From: Planctomycetota bacterium
GTDB taxonomy: Bacteria; Planctomycetota; UBA1135; GCA-002686595
Assembly (NCBI GenBank): GCA_028823185.1
Contig: JAPKBY010000140.1
Location: 1 to 5,466, forward strand
Length of the DNA: 5,466 nt
Direction: 5' to 3'
A program made the translations under genes and the position numbers. Shown piece by piece: positions 1 to 4,989 of the stretch. Under the pieces are notes generated by a model. The model made no database searches. It was not told the origin of the DNA and saw nothing but the letters and a program-made list of their open reading frames with translations. Each line of letters begins with the position of its first letter. Position 1 is the stretch's first letter.

Positions 1-65
1 GTCGCCTCCATCACGTCATTTCCGATCCCGTCTCCGGGCATCCAAGCGATTCGATATTGGGCCAT
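1..65 (-). CDS. Isocitrate/isopropylmalate dehydrogenase family protein, N-terminal fragment
   Basis: Reading the minus strand from the ATG at 65-63 gives 21 codons before the window edge. They begin MAQYRIAWMPGDGIG and continue NDVMEA. The PGDGIG motif a few residues from the start, preceded by a short hydrophobic strand, is the N-terminal signature of the NAD(P)-dependent beta-decarboxylating dehydrogenases: isocitrate, 3-isopropylmalate, homoisocitrate and tartrate/malate dehydrogenases. The visible part cannot say which substrate is used. These enzymes are cytoplasmic and usually 330-420 residues long, so well over 90% of the gene lies outside the window. No clear Shine-Dalgarno is seen upstream of the ATG. 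The gene is transcribed divergently from the glycerophosphodiesterase unit. Confidence 0.8.
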   Translation of the reverse strand, partial: MAQYRIAWMPGDGIGNDVMEA

Positions 66-101
66 TGTCTTTGTAGTCGGGGTCTCTGTTCTTGTTCGTT
101 T

Positions 102-118
102 CACGGGCCATTCCCGTG
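102..118. repeat. Short inverted repeat (6-bp arms)
   Basis: CACGGG at 102-107 and CCCGTG at 113-118 form a perfect 6-bp stem around a 5-nt spacer. On the minus strand it would lie in the leader of the dehydrogenase gene, about 37 nt upstream of its ATG. No U-tract follows on either strand, so it does not look like an intrinsic terminator. An operator or a leader hairpin is possible, but chance cannot be excluded for arms this short. Confidence 0.4.
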
Positions 119-181
119 GGCCGAGAGGATAAGCACATGGAGCGCTAAACGGGAACATCCCCTCGCCTGAATCATCGAAGA

Positions 182-190
182 TTATCCACA
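182..190 (+). promoter_or_regulatory. Putative DnaA box (perfect consensus)
   Basis: The 9-mer TTATCCACA is identical to the E. coli R1-type DnaA-box consensus. It lies in the divergent intergenic region 46 nt upstream of the ugpQ stretch that carries a second, inverted near-match. A perfect site in 5.5 kb of GC-rich DNA is uncommon by chance (a few percent). The neighbouring genes are not replication genes, so binding by DnaA is inferred only from the motif. Confidence 0.45.
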
Positions 191-227
191 GCAGCTAGGT
201 CTGTGACCGGGGGCTGGCGCTCGCTAC

Positions 228-236
228 CGTGGATAA
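228..236 (-). promoter_or_regulatory. Putative second DnaA box (8/9 match, inverted)
   Basis: CGTGGATAA reads TTATCCACG on the minus strand, one mismatch (last base) from the DnaA-box consensus. It directly abuts the GTG start of ugpQ, and its TAA is the in-frame stop just before that start. The site faces the perfect box at 182-190. Bound protein here would sit on the translation initiation region, so if functional it would probably act on transcription of ugpQ and glpD. Confidence 0.35.
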
Positions 237-977
237 GTGACCTTCCCGCCCATTGTCGCCCACCGAGGCCTCGCCGCTCGCTTTCCTGAGAACACCCTCG
301 TGGGCGTGAGCGCAGCCCTATCAGCTGGCGCTCGCTTCCTTGAAGTTGACCTCCAGCTGTCTGCAGATGGAGTGGCCTTCGTTCACCACGACTGGGAGAC
401 CTCCCGGACCTGCGGAGCCGAAGGGAGCATCGGGGATCGCTCTGAGCAGGAGCTCTGCCAGCTCTCCGCTAGCTACGTGGAGCGCTTCGGAGACGCCTTC
501 AAGGGTGAACCCCTCCCGCGCCTCTCTGAGCTGACAGCTCTCCTCTCAGAACACTCAGACGTGACAGTCTTCCTCGAGATCAAACCTCAATCTGTGGAGC
601 GCTTCGGAGCAGACGCCGTCCTAGATGCTGTCCTCCCCTACGCAGAGAGCCTAGGAGCGCGCGCGGTCTTGCTCTCCTTTTCCATTGAGGTCCTCAGGAG
701 AGCGAAAGAGCGCAGCTCTCTAGAGAGAGGCGTCGCTTGTGAGAGCTATAAAGAGCTCATGGGTGCGACGGTCTCCGAGCTAGACCCGCGGCACGTCTTC
801 TGTGATGTGAAGAGCCTCCCTCCAAGCGGTGACCTCTCCATAGAAGGTCGCACCCTCACCGTCTGGGAGGTCATCGATCCGGAGCTCGCGCGCGCTCTCC
901 TTGACAGAGGAGTAGATCTCATCGAGTCCTTCTCCTGCGACACGCTCATCCCAGCTCTCACCAGAGACAAAGAGTGA
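237..977 (+). CDS. ugpQ: Cytoplasmic glycerophosphodiester phosphodiesterase (UgpQ-like)
   Basis: This 246-residue enzyme hydrolyses glycerophosphodiesters (deacylated phospholipid head groups) to sn-glycerol-3-phosphate and an alcohol. It shows the GDPD TIM-barrel pattern. VAHRG with H9 and R10 is followed by PENT at 17-20, the metal ligands E36 and D38 in EVDLQ, the general acid/base H51 in HHD, and E114/K116 in LEIKP. The stretch AFKGEPLP at 87-94 closely resembles E. coli UgpQ, which is 247 residues long. There is no signal peptide or lipobox, so it should act in the cytoplasm. The GTG start is fixed: TAA directly precedes it and the HRG motif follows within nine residues. The Shine-Dalgarno is weak. 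Its last codons overlap glpD by 4 bp (GTGA), so the next enzyme would use its product. The family assignment is secure; the exact substrate range is inferred. Confidence 0.92.
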   Translation: MTFPPIVAHRGLAARFPENTLVGVSAALSAGARFLEVDLQLSADGVAFVHHDWETSRTCGAEGSIGDRSEQELCQLSASYVERFGDAFKGEPLPRLSELTALLSEHSDVTVFLEIKPQSVERFGADAVLDAVLPYAESLGARAVLLSFSIEVLRRAKERSSLERGVACESYKELMGATVSELDPRHVFCDVKSLPPSGDLSIEGRTLTVWEVIDPELARALLDRGVDLIESFSCDTLIPALTRDKE

Positions 978-2146
978 GCGCTAACGATTATGACCTGCTC
1001 GTCATCGGCGGGGGGATTCACGGCGCAGGAGTGGCTCAGGCCGCAGCAGCCGATGGACAACGGACGCTCCTCTTGGAGGCACGCAAACCCGCAGCTGGAA
1101 CTTCGAGCCGTTCGAGCAAGCTCATCCACGGGGGCCTGCGCTATCTCGAGTCACTCCACCTCGGCCTCGTGGCCGAATCCCTCAGAGAGCGTGAGATCCT
1201 CCTAGAGATCGCGCCGCACCTCGTGCGATTGGTCAACTTCCACATCCCGGTCTACAAGGAGACGAGCCGCAGGCCATGGCAGCTCCAAGTCGGGCTCGGG
1301 CTCTACGCAGCGCTTGGGAGATTCCGCCCCTCGACACGCTTCGAGCGTCTCCCGGCAGATGACTGGGAGAATCTAGATGGGATCAAGACCGACGGTCTCG
1401 AAGCTGTCTTCCGCTACTCCGACGGACAAACGGACGATGCCCGCCTCGTCCGCAGCGTCCTCAGCTCTGCAGAGGAGCTCGGTTGCGAGGTGCGCTACCC
1501 CGCTGAGCTCCTCTCCGCCGTCCGCGAGAGAGACGGCTGGCTCATACGCTATCGCTGTGAAGAGGAGCTCATCGAGCTGCGCACCCAAACCCTCGTCAAC
1601 GCCGCAGGTCCATGGGTCGAGCACGTCAGACGCAGGGTCTCCCCCATACCCGAAGGGCGCGCAGTCGACCTCGTCGCTGGGGCTCACCTCGAACTCAAGG
1701 GGACGCTAGAGCGTGGCATCTACTACACCGAGGCGCCGCGGGATCACAGAGCGGTCTTCTGCATGCCTTGGAAGGACCGCATCCTCCTCGGCACGACGGA
1801 GCGCACCCACCGCGCTGAGCCAGGACAGGTGACAGCCACCCCAGAGGAGCAGGACTATCTCCTAGAGACTTACGCCCACTACTTCTCCGACACTCCCGAA
1901 GTCCTCGACTCCTGGGCTGGATTACGAGTGCTCCCTCGCGCCGAGGGGGAAGCCTTCCACCGCAGCCGAGAGACGCTGCTCTTCCGCGATGACGCCCAAC
2001 TCCCCCGCTACATCGGAATCTACGGTGGAAAGCTCACAGGCTATAGAGCGACCGCTGAACGAGTGCTGAGAGCGCTCTCACCCGTCCTGCCTGTGAGACC
2101 GCTGCTCGCGGACACCGCGACGCTGAAGCTGCCCGATGTGGACTAG
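974..2146 (+). CDS. glpD: FAD-dependent glycerol-3-phosphate dehydrogenase, short GlpD type
   Basis: This 390-residue flavoprotein is predicted to oxidise sn-glycerol-3-phosphate to dihydroxyacetone phosphate and pass electrons to membrane quinone. The N-terminus has the FAD-binding Rossmann motif GGGIHGAG (G12, G14, G17) with acidic E35 ending the second strand. Next come the GlpD signature SSRSSKLIHGGLRYLE at 44-59, DGQTDDARLV at 150-159, NAAGPW at 209-214 and, near the end, GGKLTGYR at 351-358. Only 32 residues follow, whereas E. coli GlpD (501 residues) has a further C-terminal helical domain of about 120 residues. The catalytic FAD/substrate domain looks complete and the frame is open, so this is a short form rather than a decayed gene. 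The GTG start overlaps the ugpQ stop, suggesting translational coupling and substrate hand-off. A related FAD oxidoreductase with another substrate cannot be excluded. Confidence 0.87.
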   Translation: MSANDYDLLVIGGGIHGAGVAQAAAADGQRTLLLEARKPAAGTSSRSSKLIHGGLRYLESLHLGLVAESLREREILLEIAPHLVRLVNFHIPVYKETSRRPWQLQVGLGLYAALGRFRPSTRFERLPADDWENLDGIKTDGLEAVFRYSDGQTDDARLVRSVLSSAEELGCEVRYPAELLSAVRERDGWLIRYRCEEELIELRTQTLVNAAGPWVEHVRRRVSPIPEGRAVDLVAGAHLELKGTLERGIYYTEAPRDHRAVFCMPWKDRILLGTTERTHRAEPGQVTATPEEQDYLLETYAHYFSDTPEVLDSWAGLRVLPRAEGEAFHRSRETLLFRDDAQLPRYIGIYGGKLTGYRATAERVLRALSPVLPVRPLLADTATLKLPDVD

Positions 2147-3693
2147 CTGAGTCCGCGCACGCAGTCGATCGTCGTGCCATCGACCCACTGGATCGCTGCG
2201 ACGACCTGATCTGTTGTCTTCGCACGCTGAGGACTTCCCCCACAGATCCGCTCCACCTCGCGCTTCAGATCGTGGATCTCGAGGATCGGGACGCTGCTCC
2301 CCCTAGAGGCCTCGATCAAGTCTGTGCGGCGCGGGTTGATGCAAAGACCGCGCTCCGTGGCGATGACGTCGATGAGCTCTCCCGGTCCGCAGAGGGTCGT
2401 CACCTCATCGAGGATGACCGGGATCCTATTCCTGAAGGAAGGCACAGCGAGGATCGTGCACTTAGAGGCGAGGCAGTTCTGCCAACCTCCGATCCCGTGC
2501 AGGAGCCGGCCGTCCGTGTGCGTGACAACGTTCGCGTTGAAGTCCGTGTCGACCTCGGTGGCGCCTAAGATCACGACGTCGAGCATCGAGGCGAAGTTGC
2601 CTTTGCCGTGAAAGTTATAAGAGGTGAACGGGCTCGTGTTCTGGTGGCCCTCGTTCTCACGCATCGAACGTACGCCGTCGAGGTCAAAGGTCTGGCCGTC
2701 AAGGATCACAGGCGTGAGCCCCTCCTCCAGCATCTCGACCAGGTATTTATTCGAGCCGCCGCGCACGAAGCCAGCGGTCACTCCCGCCTTGATCATCATC
2801 TCCTTCAGGTAGATGGCGAAGGAGAGCGCTGTCCCGCCCGCGCCAGCTTGAAAGGAGAAGCCATCACGCATGATCCCTGTGTCGCGCACAAACTTGGCGC
2901 AGTGCTCAGCGATGAGGAGCCGATCAGGACTCTTCGTGATCTGAGTCGTCCCCGAGACGATCTTCTCCGGGATCCCGACCTGCTCGACCTCGACCACCTG
3001 ATCGACGTTGTTTCCTTGAATCTGCCAAGGCAGGCAAGGGAAAGGGACGAGGTTATCCGTGACCGCGATCACGTGATCCGCATAGATCGAGTCGGCGAGG
3101 GCGAAGCCGAGCAGTCCGCAGGCGGATGGTCCTCTGTCACCTGTCGCGTTCCCGAAGACGTCAGCCGTGGGCGCAGCGATGACGGCGATGTCGATGTTCA
3201 TGTCTCCATCGCTGATGGCCTGCCAGCGGCCGCCGTGCGATCGAAGCACGCCCATACCGCGCATCTTTCCAGCCGTACAGAAGGCGCCGAGCGGTCCATT
3301 CATCGAGCCCTCGATGTGATGGATCGTGCCGTCCTCGAGATATTGAATCAGGTGCTCATGGCATGGGAAGCTGGCCGAGGGGAACCACACGAGGTCCTTC
3401 ACGCCGAGCTCCTTCGCCACGTCGAAGACCTGGTTGGCGATCAAGTCCCCGTTCCTGAAGTGGTGGTGTGTGCTGATCACCATCCCATCTCGCAGCCCAG
3501 CGTTGACGAGTGCCTCTTTGAGGCTCGGCGTGCGCTTGTCACCGCTGGCGGGATAGTCCGCAGCAGAGCGGATCAGCGGAGCGGCCTTGCGACCAGTCAT
3601 CTTCCGCCCACCGACCCCCATGTAAGGGATGGCATCTCGCCCGTTGATCTCTGCCGGCACTTGCCTTCCAGCGAAATTCTCTAGAGAGCTCAA
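2143..3693 (-). CDS. citF: Citrate lyase alpha subunit (citrate:acetyl-ACP transferase, CitF)
   Basis: CitF swaps the acetyl group on the lyase's acyl-carrier subunit for citrate, giving citryl-ACP and acetate; CitE then cleaves citryl-ACP to oxaloacetate. The predicted 516 residues compare with 510 in E. coli. CitF-family features run along the whole protein: GMVISTHHHFRNGD at 70-83, GSMNGPLG at 129-136, RSHGGR at 151-156, GDMNIDIAVIAAP at 163-175 with FGNATG at 180-185, and GFSFQAGAGGTA at 278-289. Toward the end come DTDFNANV, RIPVILDEV and a final VDGTTIDCVR. I chose the TTG at 3693-3691 over the TTG at 3717 because AGGAGG lies 7 nt ahead of it and it overlaps the citDE stop as TTGA. The longer form would add eight residues encoded by that ribosome site. 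Citramalate lyase alpha is a close alternative. The stop codon shares CTAG with glpD. Confidence 0.93.
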   Translation of the reverse strand: MSSLENFAGRQVPAEINGRDAIPYMGVGGRKMTGRKAAPLIRSAADYPASGDKRTPSLKEALVNAGLRDGMVISTHHHFRNGDLIANQVFDVAKELGVKDLVWFPSASFPCHEHLIQYLEDGTIHHIEGSMNGPLGAFCTAGKMRGMGVLRSHGGRWQAISDGDMNIDIAVIAAPTADVFGNATGDRGPSACGLLGFALADSIYADHVIAVTDNLVPFPCLPWQIQGNNVDQVVEVEQVGIPEKIVSGTTQITKSPDRLLIAEHCAKFVRDTGIMRDGFSFQAGAGGTALSFAIYLKEMMIKAGVTAGFVRGGSNKYLVEMLEEGLTPVILDGQTFDLDGVRSMRENEGHQNTSPFTSYNFHGKGNFASMLDVVILGATEVDTDFNANVVTHTDGRLLHGIGGWQNCLASKCTILAVPSFRNRIPVILDEVTTLCGPGELIDVIATERGLCINPRRTDLIEASRGSSVPILEIHDLKREVERICGGSPQRAKTTDQVVAAIQWVDGTTIDCVRGLS

Positions 3694-4922
3694 GATCCTC
3701 CCTCCTCGCTCTCCCAAGAGGCGTCTAGGACGCCCCCTTGAACAGCCTGCTCTACGGTCTTCAGCGCTCGCTTTACGACAGGAGGGTCGATCATCTTCGA
3801 ACCCAAGCTAACGACCCCGAGCCCGCGCGCCTCAGCGTCACGGAAGGCACGCACGATCGCGCACGCCTTAGAGGCCTCAGCCTCAGAGGGCACAAAAGCC
3901 TCATGAACGATGGGGATTTGACGCGGGTGAATGCAGCCCTTGCCCTCGAAGCCGAGCCCGCGCGCCTCCAAGACCGCGGCTCGCAAGCCCTCGGGGTCTG
4001 AGACATCAGAGTGCACCGTGTCGAGAGCTTGTAAGCCCGCTGCTCGCGCAGCGTTGATGACCGCCTGGCGAGCGAAGAGTGACTCACGTCCCTCTTTGGT
4101 CCGCTGAACGCCGAGATCAGCTGTGTAGTCCTCGAGTCCGATCGTGAGCGCGACGTTGCGCTCGCTCGCTGTAGCGATGGAGTAAGCATTCATGACTCCT
4201 TTTGCTGATTCGATGATCGGCATAAGGAGAACCGGCGCGTCAGTCAGTTCACGGAGCCGGGCGTCGACGGCGTGCACCTCTTCAGCGTCTTCGACCTTAG
4301 GAATGATCACGAGATGACAGCCGTGCTCTGCGATGAAGCTCAAGTCAGCCAAACCCATCTCACCTTGATTGATTCGAACCATGCGCTCTGCTGTGCCGAA
4401 GTCGACCTGACGCAGCGCGTTCCTGACGATCACTCGCGCGGCTGACTTCGCTGAGGGTGCGACGGAGTCTTCCAAATCTAGGATGATCGCGTCCGGCCCA
4501 TGCAAGGCAGCGTTGACCATGTACTTGGGCTCATTACCTGGGAGATAAAGTCGCGAGCGACGGAAGCGGTCACGGCTCGTGCTGGTCGTCGCGAAGGCTT
4601 CAAGCTCAGGCAGCCAGTCTTCACCTGCGACGTCAGCGTCCTTGACCGCAGCCTCAAGGCGAGCCATCAAGACCCAAGGGTACGCGCCGCCATCTTCAAC
4701 TCGGACCTTGGCGTTGACGAGGCCGAGGGCTTCACAGCCAGCGCGCAAGAGCGCTCGGATCCCTTCGCCATAATATGACTCGACCGTGCTCACGAGCTCG
4801 AGCTCCAAGCCGCCGCTCTCGCGCAGCTCGACACCAGCCCAACAGTCAGAGCGAACCTTGGGCCCGCGCGCGCCTGCGCTGCCAGTCCACGTCTCGTGGG
4901 GGGACTCTTGGGGGGTACTCAT
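3690..4922 (-). CDS. citE: Fused citrate lyase acyl-carrier (CitD) and beta (CitE) subunits
   Basis: With the ATG at 4922-4920 the protein has 410 residues in two parts. Residues about 15-108 resemble the gamma/acyl-carrier subunit CitD: VRSDCW at 23-28, then ELVSTVESYYGEGIR around 42-56, the KVRVEDGGA stretch and ARLEA at 87-91. After a short linker, residues about 117-410 are a CitE/HpcH-type lyase with RLYLPGNEPK (R124 to K133), LDLEDSV at 148-154, MVRIN, PIIESAKG, IGLEDYTADLG, DTVHSDVSDPEG and IHPRQI. CitE cleaves citryl-ACP to oxaloacetate and acetyl-ACP; CitD carries a phosphoribosyl-dephospho-CoA arm on a serine. S25 is the only serine in the expected place, but R24 replaces the first residue of the usual S-S/G-D motif. 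A TTG at 5027 would extend the protein by 35 residues into elbB and is less likely; no start has a strong Shine-Dalgarno. It overlaps citF by 4 bp. Confidence 0.88.
   Translation of the reverse strand: MSTPQESPHETWTGSAGARGPKVRSDCWAGVELRESGGLELELVSTVESYYGEGIRALLRAGCEALGLVNAKVRVEDGGAYPWVLMARLEAAVKDADVAGEDWLPELEAFATTSTSRDRFRRSRLYLPGNEPKYMVNAALHGPDAIILDLEDSVAPSAKSAARVIVRNALRQVDFGTAERMVRINQGEMGLADLSFIAEHGCHLVIIPKVEDAEEVHAVDARLRELTDAPVLLMPIIESAKGVMNAYSIATASERNVALTIGLEDYTADLGVQRTKEGRESLFARQAVINAARAAGLQALDTVHSDVSDPEGLRAAVLEARGLGFEGKGCIHPRQIPIVHEAFVPSEAEASKACAIVRAFRDAEARGLGVVSLGSKMIDPPVVKRALKTVEQAVQGGVLDASWESEEGGS
3701..3706 (-). promoter_or_regulatory. Ribosome binding site deciding the citF start
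   Basis: The minus strand reads AGGAGG here, 7 nt upstream of the TTG at 3693-3691. A second GAGG-like stretch follows immediately. The site is embedded in the last codons of citDE (encoding EEGGS). Ribosomes finishing citDE would therefore expose or directly use it, a standard arrangement for translational coupling that fits an enzyme complex needing balanced subunits. Confidence 0.75.
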
Positions 4923-4946
4923 CACTTCGAGCCTAGCCTGCCCAGC

Positions 4947-4962
4947 GGCCCCTTGCAGGGCC
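4947..4962. repeat. Hairpin-forming inverted repeat in the elbB-citDE gap
   Basis: GGCCC at 4947-4951 pairs with GGGCC at 4958-4962 around a 6-nt loop. It lies in the 67-nt gap between the elbB stop and the preferred citDE start. It has no U-tract, so it is not a convincing terminator. It could be a leader structure upstream of citDE, and the stem is short enough to be chance. Confidence 0.3.
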
Positions 4963-4977
4963 CAGAGGCGGAATCGT

Positions 4978-4989
4978 TGCGAGCTCGCA
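4978..4989. repeat. Perfect 12-bp palindrome after the elbB stop
   Basis: TGCGAGCTCGCA reads identically on both strands and directly abuts the elbB stop codon (4992-4990), at the start of the elbB-citDE gap. Full dyad symmetry with no spacer is typical of a dimeric regulator site, but no regulator can be named. About one such palindrome is expected by chance somewhere in a window this long, so only its location makes it notable. Confidence 0.35.

Larger units (their letters stand above)
66..236. promoter_or_regulatory. Divergent intergenic region
   Basis: These 171 bp separate two divergently transcribed genes and must hold the promoters of both, or at least the 5' leaders. Visible structure: an inverted repeat at 102-118 (arms CACGGG/CCCGTG); a small inverted repeat GGTC-tgt-GACC at 198-208; a perfect DnaA-box sequence at 182-190; and an 8/9 DnaA-box match in the opposite orientation at 228-236. 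A further weak GGATAA-containing site (7/9) lies at 124-132. I could not pick a convincing -35/-10 pair on either strand and saw no open reading frame worth calling. Confidence 0.6.

Noticed and set aside
66..236. The DnaA-box pair as a chromosomal replication origin
   Set aside because: There is no AT-rich unwinding region and no dnaA, dnaN, gidA or similar gene nearby, and only two good boxes, so only a regulatory or titration role is suggested.
716..727. Palindrome CTCTCTAGAGAG inside ugpQ
   Set aside because: It lies in coding sequence that is generally rich in CTC/GAG codons, so symmetric GAGAG/CTCTC runs are expected there.
746..1129. Minus-strand open frame across the ugpQ-glpD junction
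   Set aside because: It is antisense to two confident genes, has Ser/Arg-rich shadow composition and no family resemblance.
2164..2184. Inverted repeat GTCGAT/ATCGAC near the 3' end of citF as a possible glpD terminator
   Set aside because: The 6-bp stem with a 9-nt loop lacks a U-tract and lies in conserved citF coding sequence; it is weak evidence for termination.
2608..3684. Long 358-codon open frame on the plus strand opposite citF
   Set aside because: It lies wholly antisense to a well-conserved gene, is rich in Arg/Asp/His/Val as expected from reading GC-rich coding DNA backwards, and shows no recognisable domain.
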